The notes below the pieces were generated by a model. The model was given only the letters and a program-made list of their open reading frames with translations. It was not told the origin of the DNA and searched no databases. Shown in pieces: positions 49,416 through 58,824 of a stretch of DNA of 64,000 bases. Both the position numbers and the translations under genes were made by a program. The stretch lies in contig JAIESQ010000055.1 of assembly GCA_019745975.1 (NCBI GenBank), positions 39,464-103,463 on the forward strand. The letters run 5' to 3'. How positions within the stretch are numbered: the first letter of the stretch is position 1; each line of letters begins with the position of its first letter. The stretch comes from Pirellulales bacterium (GTDB taxonomy: Bacteria; Planctomycetota; Planctomycetia; Pirellulales; JAEUIK01).

Positions 49416-49558
49416 GCTGGCCTCCCCGGTCGGGTATGTTGCTTCGCGTTGGATCCCCGGTAAGTGGCCGCTAGTGTAATCGCCGCGCGGCCGCGCGGCC
49501 AATCCTTCGCACCGCGTGGGGTATTTCAGGCTGCCACTGCTTCCATCACACCGCGGGG

Positions 49559-50125
49559 CTACCGCGCCACAAACTGCGTCACACGCCACTCGATCGTATT
49601 CGACGTACCCAGCACCTGCCGCCGGTAGCGGCGCGGATAACCCAACTGCGCGTCGAACTCGGCTTGCAGCACGATCTGTCCGCGATCTGCCACGCCGAAC
49701 GCCCTCTGGGGATCGCCCTCAGCGGCCGAAAGGTCTTCTTCCATCATTGCCATCTGGTTGGGGACCGACCAGAAATCCCAGGTGCGGCGCTGCACCGGAG
49801 CGCGGCCGTCGCGCGTCATGGCGGTCACCTCGCCGTCGCGAACTTCGATGTGCAAGTTGCCGGTCTGCGCGCCGGAGAGCACCAGGTCGATGTCGTAATT
49901 GGCCGGCCCGGCCGCCCGCCAGTGCCCGACCGCGGCGTCGAGTGTTTCGCGCGTCAGCCGCGGTAATGGATCGCGCCCCAAGAATGCGATCAGCAGCAAC
50001 AAGCCCACCAGCGCCGCCACGGCGCCCAGCAAGCAGCCCAGCGCAAGCGCGCGTGGGCGAGCCGAGCGATGCTTGGCGGGAGTCTGATCCATTTTTCGGC
50101 TAGCCTGCGCGGTATCTCCTGCCAT
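49559..50125 (-). CDS. Single-pass membrane protein, possibly DUF6174-like
   Basis: 188 aa from 50125 (MAGDTAQ), or ATG 50092. One membrane segment (ALGCLLGAVAALVGLLLLIA) is followed by an extracytoplasmic domain: HWRAAGPANYDIDLVLSGAQ, LHIEVRDGEVTAMTRDGRAP. The W-x(5)-P-x-N-Y-D opening resembles DUF6174, but that is a guess. It starts 3 nt after the queE stop (50129), so the two are likely cotranscribed. Confidence 0.7.
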   Translation of the reverse strand: MAGDTAQASRKMDQTPAKHRSARPRALALGCLLGAVAALVGLLLLIAFLGRDPLPRLTRETLDAAVGHWRAAGPANYDIDLVLSGAQTGNLHIEVRDGEVTAMTRDGRAPVQRRTWDFWSVPNQMAMMEEDLSAAEGDPQRAFGVADRGQIVLQAEFDAQLGYPRRYRRQVLGTSNTIEWRVTQFVAR

Positions 50126-50128
50126 GAC

Positions 50129-50818
50129 TCACGTCCCACGCACCAGGCCATACCATTCGATGTGCCTGCGCGGGCAGAACCGCACGCCCAATTCGGCGCA
50201 CAGCGCTTCGAGCCACACGCCCTTGGCCGCCAGTTCCGCCTGATCGGTCCCTTGCGGCATCAAGAGTACGCGCTGACGATCGACTTCGACGCCCAGCCGC
50301 TGCAAATAGCGTTCGACTTCCTGGGCGTCGGTCGGCGCGTCGATCACGAACTTGAGTTGATACAAGTAGCGCTCCAGCAGCCGCCGCACAACTTCCAACG
50401 ATTCACGCGTTCGCTCGTGCCGCCGATGCCAGACCGCGTGCCGCACGGCATCAGGACCCGAGCCCGCCAGCTTCGGGCTGATCGACATCAGGTCACAGGC
50501 CACTGGGAGATCAAGCGTGCCGGCCGTTTCGATCGTGATGTGCAAGCCGCGACGGCGCAGCTCGTCAGCCAGTGGCACCAGCTCGGCGAACAACATCGGC
50601 TCGCCCCCAGTGAGCACCACGTGCGCAGCGCCGTACGAATCGACGCGGGCCAGAATGTCGTCGAGCGAGAGGTCTTCGCCCTCGGGCTCCCACGACGTGT
50701 AGGGCGTATCACAAAACCAGCAGCGCAGGTTGCAGCCGCTGGTGCGCACGAAGGCGCTCGGCTGACCGGTCAGCAGCCCTTCTCCTTGTCGAGAATGAAA
50801 AATCTCTGCGATGCGCAT
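50129..50818 (-). CDS. queE: 7-carboxy-7-deazaguanine synthase
   Basis: 229 aa from ATG 50818. A radical SAM enzyme with the cluster motif CNLRCWFC (CxxxCxxC), preceded by the QueE hallmark FHSRQGEGLLTGQPSAFVRT. VVLTGGEPMLFAELVPLADE is the SAM-binding GGEP segment, and the C-terminus has VLLMPQG and FCPRRHIEWYGLVRGT. It makes CDG in the queuosine/preQ1 pathway. The other que genes are not in this window. Confidence 0.94.
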   Translation of the reverse strand: MRIAEIFHSRQGEGLLTGQPSAFVRTSGCNLRCWFCDTPYTSWEPEGEDLSLDDILARVDSYGAAHVVLTGGEPMLFAELVPLADELRRRGLHITIETAGTLDLPVACDLMSISPKLAGSGPDAVRHAVWHRRHERTRESLEVVRRLLERYLYQLKFVIDAPTDAQEVERYLQRLGVEVDRQRVLLMPQGTDQAELAAKGVWLEALCAELGVRFCPRRHIEWYGLVRGT

Positions 50819-50919
50819 GCATACCACTCAGACACGTTCAACCAAATCGGCGATGCCCACGGAGCGTCAACTGCCATAATTGCAGAAACGCCGCTAAGCG
50901 GGTAGCGGCGCGGGCGCTG

Positions 50920-51435
50920 CTAGTTGCGCTCGGCGAGCCGATGCGGCGCCAACAGCTCGAATGGCCAGCCCGGAAGATTCCGCGCGATGCCGAACACCAC
51001 CAGCACTGCCGCCAGCGCCAAGATCGCGCCGCCTGGCAAGAGCGGCCTTGTCCTTGGCGGCCGGCCACGCCAACTTTCTAGCCCGCGCCAACCTAGCGCC
51101 GCTCCCACGATCGGCAGCAGCACCACAAACACCGGATTGAACGCCAGCGCCTGCGACACGTCGCCGTGCAACAGCGCGTGCAGGGCCCGCGTCGCGCCGC
51201 AGCCGGGGCAATGCCAGCCGGTCAGACGATGGAGCCAACAGGGTGGATAGAAGCCAGCTTCGGCGGGATCAACCGCCCAGACCAGCAATAAGCCGGCGAG
51301 TGCCAGCACACCGCCGCACAACAATACCACCTGGCGCCAGGCCGTCGCGCGCAGCGGCCGTTTGGCCAGCACTGGGACCGACTGGGTTGAGATCGTCGCG
51401 CGACTTGGCGCGCTCGCGCGCGGCGCAGTCCTCAT
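50920..51435 (-). CDS. DUF2752 membrane protein
   Basis: 171 aa. DUF2752 signature: FYPPCWLHRLTGWHCPGCGA followed by TRALHALLHGDVSQALAFNP, with the CPxCG-type Cys pair between membrane segments. About three helices follow. Function of the family is unknown; in planctomycetes it accompanies small zinc-ribbon membrane proteins, as here. It overlaps the downstream end of the next gene by 4 nt, so the two are coupled. Confidence 0.9.
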   Translation of the reverse strand: MRTAPRASAPSRATISTQSVPVLAKRPLRATAWRQVVLLCGGVLALAGLLLVWAVDPAEAGFYPPCWLHRLTGWHCPGCGATRALHALLHGDVSQALAFNPVFVVLLPIVGAALGWRGLESWRGRPPRTRPLLPGGAILALAAVLVVFGIARNLPGWPFELLAPHRLAERN

Positions 51436-51845
51436 GATTCCAGGATATCAATAATGGCCGGCAAGATCATCATGGCCAGAAAGAGCAGCAGACCGCCGCC
51501 GGCGACACCAAAGGTCACCAGGCACCAGGTTCGCGCCAGCCCGGCCGTGCGAACCGCAGCGGCGATGTCTCCCGTACGCACCAGACCGTTGACCTGCGCG
51601 GCGCACACAATCGAGACGATCCCGCAGGGAAGTGAAGCCACGCTCAGGCAGCACAAGCAAGCGCACAGCGAGCCAAACACCGTGGCCACAACCGAGGGCA
51701 CTAACCAGTTGTAAACCGGCCCGGCTGGCAGGACCACACCCGGAGCAGTGGCGGTCGCTTCATAAGGGTTACTGATCGAGCCGCCGCACTGCCGACAGTA
51801 CCACACATCGTCGGCGTTTTCTGTACCACAGTGCGGACAAAACAC
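51432..51845 (-). CDS. Zinc-ribbon membrane protein, CD225/dispanin-like (first copy)
   Basis: 137 aa. The N-terminal zinc ribbon MFCPHCGTENADDVWYCRQC (two CxxC) is followed by a linker and two membrane segments: WLVPSVVATVFGSLCACLCC with LPCGIVSIVCAAQVNGLVRT, then WCLVTFGVAGGGLLLFLAM. The second half follows the CD225/dispanin pattern. It is a paralogue of the gene at 51894. Probable role in the envelope; unknown substrate. Confidence 0.85.
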   Translation of the reverse strand: MFCPHCGTENADDVWYCRQCGGSISNPYEATATAPGVVLPAGPVYNWLVPSVVATVFGSLCACLCCLSVASLPCGIVSIVCAAQVNGLVRTGDIAAAVRTAGLARTWCLVTFGVAGGGLLLFLAMMILPAIIDILES

Positions 51846-51893
51846 GTGCGGCAGGGCCTCAACTTGCGAGCCGGCTACCTGATCGGCGTCGAA

Positions 51894-52286
51894 CTACGGC
51901 TGCCCCATCTGCTGGCTGGCCATCATGCCAATCACCATCAGTGCGTAGAACGCAAACAGCAACAGCTCGAGTACCACGCCCGTGCCAAAGCCGATCCAGC
52001 ACCACATGCGGGCCGAGTCCGCAGCCTTCTTTGCTCCGGCCCCGTCCCCCGCGCGTAACAGGCTGTTGACCTGCGCCGCGTAGACGATCCCCACGATTCC
52101 AAATGGCAAGCAACAGCAGAGGGTCACCAGAATCGACTGGACAAGGTAGTTCGGCACGCTCCCAGGGGGCAGTGATCCACCTCCGCCGACAGCCTGATAG
52201 GGGTTGCCTAGCGCCGTGCCGCAGGTTCGGCACTTCGTCGCGCTGTCGGCGTTCTCGGTGCCGCATTGATGGCAGAACAAGCTCAT
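51894..52286 (-). CDS. Zinc-ribbon membrane protein, CD225/dispanin-like (second copy)
   Basis: 130 aa. Zinc ribbon MSLFCHQCGTENADSATKCR then TCG, linker, and PNYLVQSILVTLCCCLPFGI with VGIVYAAQVNSLLRAGDGAG, a close match to the dispanin/CD225 motif (CCxPxGI...AxQVN). A second membrane segment ends it. Tandem to its paralogue, 48 nt apart, and upstream of DUF2752 on the same strand; likely one operon. Confidence 0.88.
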   Translation of the reverse strand: MSLFCHQCGTENADSATKCRTCGTALGNPYQAVGGGGSLPPGSVPNYLVQSILVTLCCCLPFGIVGIVYAAQVNSLLRAGDGAGAKKAADSARMWCWIGFGTGVVLELLLFAFYALMVIGMMASQQMGQP

Positions 52287-52329
52287 CGGAATCCTTTCTC
52301 GACTTCACGCATCGGGCACGGCGGCACTG

Positions 52330-54879
52330 CTAATGCTGGAACAAGAACTCCTTGGCGTTCAACAGTGCCCAGCAGACATCTTCCAGCCCGTGCATCCGTT
52401 CGGCCTGGGCCGCGATGTGCTTTTCGGCGGCGGACACTTCCTCTGGGCCAGGGTGCCGGCACAGCGCCGAGAGATACAGCTCGTCGATGATCTCGGCGTT
52501 CGACTTGCCCGCCGTGGCCAGCGTGCGCAGTCGGTTACTCTCGTTGGTCAATTTGCCGTGGATTACCGGCCCGTTAATCATCTGCAGCGCCTGCGAGAGG
52601 TTCGACTCGCTGGAACGCTCGCATTGGCAGGCCATTTCGCGGGCCGGCTGGCCAAACACTTTGAGGAAATAGTTGTCGCCGTCGGGCGCGGGCAACTGCG
52701 TGGCGCGCGTCCCGGCCGGCAGCCCCGCGTACTTCTCGTCGATGCCGGTCACGCGGCAGATGGCGTCGAGCAACTGCTCGGCCGAGAGCAGCCGCGTCTT
52801 CATGTGCGAAAAGTACTTGTTGTCGTTGCGGTTGAAATCGTTCGAGCGTGAGCTGAGCTGATACGTTCGGCTGGTGAGCATCGTGCGCAAGATGTACTTG
52901 CGATCGAAGCCGTGCTTGGCGAAATCGTCAGCCAGCGCGTCCAACAGCGGCCCGTTCGAGGGCGGGTTCGAGGCGCGGAAGTCGTCGACCGGCTCGACGA
53001 TGCCCCGGCCGAACAGATGTCCCCACAAGCGATTGACCTCCGCCTTGGCGAAGAACGGGTTGTCGGGCCGCGCCAGCCACTCGACAAAAGCCTGCCGCCG
53101 GTCGGCCTCGCCGGGGATTTCCGCCTCGCCCGTCAAGGGGAGCCAGGGCTTCATCTGCTTGCCGGTGCGCGGCTGGGTGACCTCGCCGCCGCGGGCGACC
53201 CAGACCACGAGCTCATCGGCAGTGGCGCTTTGCTTGCGCTGCACGCGGTTGAAGAACGCTCCGATGCCGTAGTAATTGTCCTGCGTCCAGCGCTCAAAGG
53301 GATGGTTATGGCACTTCGCGCACTGAATGCGAATCCCCAGAAACAACTGCGCCGTGGTCTCGGTGCAGTCGTTCGTATCGGCAGCAGTGCGGAAGTAATT
53401 GGCGGTCGGATGGTCGAACGTGCTCCCGGTCGACGTAAGCAATTCGGCCACGAACTTGTCGTAGGGCATGTTGTCGCGGATGGCGGCCACCAACCAGCGA
53501 TGGAACTTGGGAACAGCCGTGCCCACCTTCTTGCCGTTGAGCCGCAGCAGATCGGCCCACTTCAGGGCCCAGAACTCGGCGTACTCGGGCCGCTCGAGCA
53601 GGGCGTCGACGAGTTTCGCGCGCTTGGCCGGATCGGTATCCGCCAGAAACGCCGCGCTTTCGGCCGGCGATGGCAGTGCGCCGAGCACGTCGAGATAGAC
53701 GCGCCGCACGTACTCCTCGTCGCTGCACAAATCTGACGGCACAATCTGCATCTGGCGCAGCTTGTCGAAAGCTAAATGATCGATGTAGTTGCTTTCGGCC
53801 GGCGCGGGCCAGTTGAAGTTCTCGACATCCTTGAGAAACATCAGGTAGCTGGTTTCCATCTTCTCGAGGTAGCGCACGAGAATCGCCGCCTCGCCTTTGT
53901 CGGCGGCGACGACCAGTCCGCTCGCGTCGACCGTGGCCACCCCCTCGTCGGAACTGCTGTAGCAAGCCAGCTCGGTGACATCGCGCACGGTGCCGTCGGA
54001 AAAATGGGCCAAGGCGACGATCTGCTGCGTATGCGCGGGGCGTTTGAGAATTCGCAGCGGAGGATACACCTCGAGCTTGGTGCACGTCGGAGCCTCCGCC
54101 GGATCGAGCTTGAGCCCCTCGGCGATCCAGTCGTGCAGCACCGCGTACGCGGGATCGTCCTTACGCATGCGGCGGCCACCGCCGTGCGGCACTTCCATCA
54201 GCGGCTTGCGCAACAGCAGGCTCGACGCCGGCTCCACGACGTTCGTGCGGCGGTTGTACATTTCGCGCACCAGCGTCTCGGTGTCGAGCACCGGGTCGTA
54301 CGCCCGCAGCGACAGCCGGAAGCCCCCTTTGCCGCTGGGCGAACCGTGGCACGCCCCCGAATTGCAACCTTGCTTCGACAGCGCCACGAGCGTGCCGAAC
54401 TGGAACGACACCGCTTCCGGCGTCTCTTGATTGGCGACGACGACCTTGGCCCCCGCTTCCTGGCCGCCGGCGCGCACGCGCACTTCGGTTGTGCCGTTGG
54501 CTATCGGGAAGACCACCCCACCATCGATCCGGACGATGTTCGGATCGGCGATATCCAGTTCACAGGCGCGCGACAGATCTTGCACGCTGCCGTCGGCATA
54601 GTGGCCAGTCACGACCAGCCGCATGTGCCGGCGCGGCGTATCGAGACGAAACTCAGCCGGAAACACCTCGAGGCGCTCCGGCGTGCCGACCACGACCGGT
54701 TCCAGCGTACCGGGAGCGGCCGCCGGTTCAGCGGTGGCGGCATCCGATTGACGATCGCAACAGCAGAACAGAGGAACGCTTAGCGCCAACGTGCCAGCGA
54801 ACCGCGCGAAGGCTGTCAGCCCCGACGCGCTTGTCCGACGCTGTGCGGAGGAATGTTGACAGGTGCTGCGCGCCATCAT
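52330..54879 (-). CDS. DUF1549/DUF1553 protein with Ig-like domain (planctomycete cytochrome-type)
   Basis: 849 aa from ATG 54879 (GGAGG seven bases upstream). A signal peptide is followed by VSFQFGTLVALSKQGCNSGA with CHGSPSGKGG, a Big_2-type Ig-like segment (SSDEGVATVDASGLVVAADK), DUF1549 (YIDHLAFDKLRQMQIVPSDL; IRIQCAKCHNHPFERWTQDN with a CAKCH heme-type motif) and DUF1553 (FVEWLARPDNPFFAKAEVNR, LWGHLFGRGIVEPVDDFRAS). Such proteins are an expanded planctomycete family of unknown function. A DUF1501 partner, often next, is absent. Confidence 0.92.
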   Translation of the reverse strand: MMARSTCQHSSAQRRTSASGLTAFARFAGTLALSVPLFCCCDRQSDAATAEPAAAPGTLEPVVVGTPERLEVFPAEFRLDTPRRHMRLVVTGHYADGSVQDLSRACELDIADPNIVRIDGGVVFPIANGTTEVRVRAGGQEAGAKVVVANQETPEAVSFQFGTLVALSKQGCNSGACHGSPSGKGGFRLSLRAYDPVLDTETLVREMYNRRTNVVEPASSLLLRKPLMEVPHGGGRRMRKDDPAYAVLHDWIAEGLKLDPAEAPTCTKLEVYPPLRILKRPAHTQQIVALAHFSDGTVRDVTELACYSSSDEGVATVDASGLVVAADKGEAAILVRYLEKMETSYLMFLKDVENFNWPAPAESNYIDHLAFDKLRQMQIVPSDLCSDEEYVRRVYLDVLGALPSPAESAAFLADTDPAKRAKLVDALLERPEYAEFWALKWADLLRLNGKKVGTAVPKFHRWLVAAIRDNMPYDKFVAELLTSTGSTFDHPTANYFRTAADTNDCTETTAQLFLGIRIQCAKCHNHPFERWTQDNYYGIGAFFNRVQRKQSATADELVVWVARGGEVTQPRTGKQMKPWLPLTGEAEIPGEADRRQAFVEWLARPDNPFFAKAEVNRLWGHLFGRGIVEPVDDFRASNPPSNGPLLDALADDFAKHGFDRKYILRTMLTSRTYQLSSRSNDFNRNDNKYFSHMKTRLLSAEQLLDAICRVTGIDEKYAGLPAGTRATQLPAPDGDNYFLKVFGQPAREMACQCERSSESNLSQALQMINGPVIHGKLTNESNRLRTLATAGKSNAEIIDELYLSALCRHPGPEEVSAAEKHIAAQAERMHGLEDVCWALLNAKEFLFQH

Positions 54880-55024
54880 GATTCGCCCTCCTGGGTGGCC
54901 TGCTGTACGTCGCGGTTGGCTGGTGTGCCCGCCGCTTTGGCGAGCCACCGGCGCCGTCATGGCGAGTTTTTGGTTGCGTTAGGTAGGACAGTCTGGCGGA
55001 ACAAACCGCGGCCCGACCGGCGGA

Positions 55025-57364
55025 CTACGGCATCTTGACTTCGAGCGTCGACGCGGGGCTTTCGACCGCAAGTTGTCGGCCGGCGATCGTGGCGGTGGCC
55101 ACGGCGCGCAGGTCGGTCATCGATCCGACCGCGGCGTCGGCCGCTGCCGTCAGTTCAAACTCCAATTCGTTCTGGCCGGCTGCCACCATAAGTTCGGCGG
55201 GAGCCGTCACGCCCAGCGGCAAGTTACGCAAGGTGACCGCAACAGCCGGCGACTCTTCGCCCGCGCGTGCCAGCTTGATTTTGCATTTCTGCGTCGCACC
55301 CGTTGTCAGCGGTCCGGCCGGCTCGAGCGTCACGCGCAGCGGCGGGCCAACCGCCAGACGCACTTCGCCAAGCACGACCTGACGGGGCTGATTCTGAAAC
55401 GACGCCGCCCCGACGACGCGAAATCGATATTCCCCCTCAGCCAGCGCCGCCGGACCGCGCACGATCACTTCGGCGTCGGCCTTGTCCTTTTCCAGCGGCT
55501 TGACTTCAGCGGTCACGCCCGGCGGCAAGCCATTGACATCGAGCGCGATCGGATCGGCAAAACCGTTCATCCGGTCGGCATGGATCGTGAACTTGCCCTG
55601 GCCGACAAGTTGTGCCAGCCAAACGGGTTCGCCCGGCACGCTGAGCTTGAAAAAGTCGGGAAAGACCGGACCCACGCCCAACCCCACCGCTCCGTTGAGC
55701 GATTCGGGCGGATACGGCAAACCGGCAAACGCGCCCTTGAGGGCCGCCGACGTGCCGGCCACGGCCGCGTAGTCGACCTCACCGATCTTGGCGCGCCCTA
55801 CGATGCGAATGTCGCGAAATTGCCCAGGCTCAAGCGATGGCGGCGCGGTCGCGGCCAGCACCGTCTCGTTCTTCCCTTCAGGAATCGTGTTGTTGGCGAG
55901 CGTCCAGCCTTCGCCGGCTCCTTCGATCGCTAGCGTGATTGGTCCGTTATAGTCGAACCGCAAGGCATTCACCTTGGCGACAAACACACCGCCTTTCGGC
56001 ACGTCGAACTTCTCGGCTTCCAGACCTAACAGGTAACCCGGCTGGTATGGAATCACTTCGATGCGATAGACGTGCTGCGGGCCGCCCCGGTGGTGCAAGT
56101 CTTCGACCACCAGACGATAAGTGCCTGCTTCGGCGAAGGTGTGGTTGAGGATCCCTTCTTCGGTGCCGAAGTCGTCCACTTCGGCAAGCTGGCTGCCGTC
56201 GGCTTTCAACAGCCGCATAAACAAATCGGTTGGCGAGCCCAGGCTGCGGGTCTTGCCGACGAACAGCAGCCGCTGACCGGTGGCGGCGTCGAACTGGTAG
56301 AAATCGCGATCGTTGGCCTCCAGGAATCGCCCGCTGATTGCCCCGGGAAGCGCGACAGGCGACGCCTGCTCGGCCGCGTTGTTCGGCTCAAACTCGACGA
56401 GCTCGCCACCGGCCGAGACTGCCAACACCGCGGCAGCCGAGCCCTGGCCGTCGACGAACCGCGCTGCCACCGGGGCGGTCGACGCTGCCGTCTGGCTGAT
56501 CGGTACGTCAGCCGCATTCAGCCGAGCGACCTCTGGTCCAGCCATCTGCAGGTGGGCGACACTACCGCGGGCCGCGCCCGTTGGGTACGGCGCGGTTACC
56601 AGCGGAAAATCGCCCAGCCGCAGCCGATAGCGAAAATTGCCACTCCCTTGATAGCGAATGTCGCGTATCTCGAGGTAGTAAACGCCGTCGGCCGGAATCT
56701 CGACGGCAAAGCGGCAATCGGAACCGATTCCCCCCTCGTCGTCGCTGTATGCCAGCTCGCGTCCGTTGGTGTCCAGCAGTCGAATTACCGCGTCGAGCGG
56801 GGAGCCAAGCCGCCGGGCATACACTTCCGCCGACAGCCGCTGCCCGGCGTGCGCAGTAAACTTAAAGAAATCGAAGCTCTCCGCCTCGGCGGCGCCATCG
56901 ATCGCCGCCGGCAAGGTCACCTCTTGGGCGCTCTCGAGCGACTTGTTTTGGCCGTTTTCGCTCGTGCTGGCCAGGTCGTCGGCTAAGAGCAGCTTCAAGC
57001 TCGACACCCCTTGCCCGGTGGCGATGCGTATGCCGGATACTTGCGTTGGGGCGTCGGGCAGACTGATGCGAAGCACGACCTGATCGGCCTTGGTGCCGTT
57101 GCCTTCGACGCCCGGCGCCAACTCGACGGTCGCGGGGCCGCTCGGGCCCGCGAGATTAGTCCAGTAAGCGGTCGGACCTGCGAGGTTCGCCCCGTAGACG
57201 GTGATATCCGTCGCTCGCCCTGGAGCGACGGCCCCGGGAAGCATGTGGCTGATCGCCGGCGCCTGCGCGCGTGCGGCCGCGTTCATCGCGCCGAGCGCTG
57301 CCAGCAGACAGCAGATTTTCCAATGCCAAACGCCGCTCGCCGAGCAGTTTTCGTCGCGCATCAT
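55025..57364 (-). CDS. Secreted PPC-domain protein
   Basis: 779 aa. Signal peptide WKICCLLAALGAMNAAARAQ. Two pre-peptidase C-terminal (PPC)-like domains: FDFFKFTAHAGQRLSAEVYA with YYLEIRDIRYQGSGNFRYRL, and DRDFYQFDAATGQRLLFVGK with YRLVVEDLHHRGGPQHVYRI. The C-terminal ~300 residues are Ig-like repeats (NPGGV-type segments such as ALDVNGLPPGVTAEVKPL). Probably binds or coats the surface. It is the upstream partner of the DUF1549 gene (145 nt apart), a pairing seen in planctomycetes. Start ATG 57364 or 57361. Confidence 0.88.
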   Translation of the reverse strand: MMRDENCSASGVWHWKICCLLAALGAMNAAARAQAPAISHMLPGAVAPGRATDITVYGANLAGPTAYWTNLAGPSGPATVELAPGVEGNGTKADQVVLRISLPDAPTQVSGIRIATGQGVSSLKLLLADDLASTSENGQNKSLESAQEVTLPAAIDGAAEAESFDFFKFTAHAGQRLSAEVYARRLGSPLDAVIRLLDTNGRELAYSDDEGGIGSDCRFAVEIPADGVYYLEIRDIRYQGSGNFRYRLRLGDFPLVTAPYPTGAARGSVAHLQMAGPEVARLNAADVPISQTAASTAPVAARFVDGQGSAAAVLAVSAGGELVEFEPNNAAEQASPVALPGAISGRFLEANDRDFYQFDAATGQRLLFVGKTRSLGSPTDLFMRLLKADGSQLAEVDDFGTEEGILNHTFAEAGTYRLVVEDLHHRGGPQHVYRIEVIPYQPGYLLGLEAEKFDVPKGGVFVAKVNALRFDYNGPITLAIEGAGEGWTLANNTIPEGKNETVLAATAPPSLEPGQFRDIRIVGRAKIGEVDYAAVAGTSAALKGAFAGLPYPPESLNGAVGLGVGPVFPDFFKLSVPGEPVWLAQLVGQGKFTIHADRMNGFADPIALDVNGLPPGVTAEVKPLEKDKADAEVIVRGPAALAEGEYRFRVVGAASFQNQPRQVVLGEVRLAVGPPLRVTLEPAGPLTTGATQKCKIKLARAGEESPAVAVTLRNLPLGVTAPAELMVAAGQNELEFELTAAADAAVGSMTDLRAVATATIAGRQLAVESPASTLEVKMP

Positions 57365-57803
57365 GAATACAAAACCCTGCAAAGCGCCTTGGATCGCAGC
57401 GCCTAACTTTCTGACGGGCAACAACCTGCGTGATGCATCCAGCGATGTTAATGGGAGCGGAGGGGGGTTGTCAAAAAGAAATCCCAGGTCGATCCGTCGC
57501 CGTTTCGAGCCGTCTGAACCGCGAGCAAACCGCCTGAGCCTTGAACATGCGACGAGATTCCGACGCATGGGCGGTACTTCAGGCGATTGCGTCCCGTTGG
57601 GGTGCCAGTCGGTTCGCAGTTGCGGCCCTTGAACCAACCGACGCAAGGTCCTACACTCCTAGTTTCTCCCGAAGTCGCTGCGGTCGCACAAGCTACGTCG
57701 GGGGTGTCCAAGCGAATTTCTCGGGCGCTGCCTCGGTTTGTGCAAAGTTAAGCCTCGGGGGCTTCGCACATTTGCCAGTTCGATAGCAACCAAATACCGA
57801 CAC
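57365..57803. other. Intergenic region upstream of rplM
   Basis: 439 bp between the divergent PPC gene and rplM. It contains the rplM leader hairpin at 57739-57770. No promoter near consensus was found; frames crossing the region are low-complexity. Confidence 0.45.
57739..57770 (+). promoter_or_regulatory. Nested hairpin in the rplM leader
   Basis: Outer stem TGTGC (57739-57743) with GCACA (57766-57770); inner stem AAGCC (57750-57754) with GGCTT (57760-57764). It lies 34 bp upstream of the rplM start. Ribosomal protein leaders of this sort are often autoregulatory; here that is inference. Confidence 0.4.
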
Positions 57804-58244
57804 ATGAACACCAAGACATTCCTGGCCAAGCCGGGCCAGATCGAAGCCCAGTGGTGGTTGGTCGATGGCACCGACAAAGTCGTCGGCCGCCTGGCTACCG
57901 AAATCGCCATGACACTGATGGGCAAGCATCGTCCCACCTACACGCCGCACGTCGACACGGGGGACTTCGTCGTCGTCGTGAACGCCGAAAAAGTCGCCCT
58001 CACCGGCCGCAAGTGGGAAGGCAAGCGCTACACCTGGACCACGGGCTACCCCGGCCTGCGGACGGAGACGGCCGGCCAGCGCCGAGCGCGCCGTCCCGAT
58101 CGCATCTTGCGCGACGCAGTGCGGCGCATGCTTCCCAAGAACAAGCTGGCCGTCCGCATGCTCGATAAGCTGAAGATCTATGTCGGGCCCGACCATCCGC
58201 ATCAGGCGCAGCAGCCGCAACCGTTTTCGACCTCTGGCAAGTAA
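57804..58244 (+). CDS. rplM: 50S ribosomal protein L13
   Basis: 146 aa from ATG 57804. L13 signatures: MNTKTFLAKPGQIEAQWWLV, DGTDKVVGRLATEIAMTLMG, KHRPTYTPHVDTGDFVVVVN and DAVRRMLPKNKLAVRMLDKL with KIYVGPDHPHQAQQP at the end. Part of the large ribosomal subunit; first gene of the conserved rplM-rpsI operon. Confidence 0.98.
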   Translation: MNTKTFLAKPGQIEAQWWLVDGTDKVVGRLATEIAMTLMGKHRPTYTPHVDTGDFVVVVNAEKVALTGRKWEGKRYTWTTGYPGLRTETAGQRRARRPDRILRDAVRRMLPKNKLAVRMLDKLKIYVGPDHPHQAQQPQPFSTSGK

Positions 58245-58340
58245 CGTGCCCGCTTCACCGATGGCGCGCAACCGCGCACTCTTGCGACATCGGTCGAGGC
58301 GTTTGCGAATCGTACAGTTAAGCAACGAGAAGGATTAAGC

Positions 58341-58760
58341 ATGGCCGTCGCCAAGACCGCTCCCGGCAAAGGCACTAACGACAAGCTCGGCACCGGCCGT
58401 CGCAAGACCTCGGTCGCGCGCGTGCGCGTGCGCGGAGGGCAGGGCGTCATCACCATCAACGAGCGACCGCTGGAAAACTACTTCGCCAATGTGCAGCAGC
58501 GCGCCGACGTCATGGCGCCGTTGGCAGCCGCCGGCATGGCGGGCAATGTTGACGTGGTCGTCACCGTTCACGGCGGTGGCCCCACGTCGCAATCGGGGGC
58601 GATCAAGCTCGGCATCGCCCGAGCGCTCATCCAATACGACAGTGCCACCGAGGAGCCCTTGCGTCACGAAAGCCTGCTCACGCGCGATGGCCGCATGAAA
58701 GAGCGCAAGAAGTACGGCCTCCGTGGCGCCCGGCGCGGCACGCAGTTCTCCAAGCGGTAA
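58341..58760 (+). CDS. rpsI: 30S ribosomal protein S9
   Basis: 139 aa from ATG 58341 with GAAGG upstream. S9 signatures: GTGRRKTSVARVRVRGGQGV, TSQSGAIKLGIARALIQYDS and the C-terminal KYGLRGARRGTQFSKR whose basic tail reaches the decoding site. It follows rplM by 96 nt. Confidence 0.98.
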   Translation: MAVAKTAPGKGTNDKLGTGRRKTSVARVRVRGGQGVITINERPLENYFANVQQRADVMAPLAAAGMAGNVDVVVTVHGGGPTSQSGAIKLGIARALIQYDSATEEPLRHESLLTRDGRMKERKKYGLRGARRGTQFSKR

Positions 58761-58824
58761 CGCCTACACTTCGGCCCGCCGCTTGCCGTTCAGGTCGGGG
58801 CGCATCCCTCTCTTGCCAACGGCG

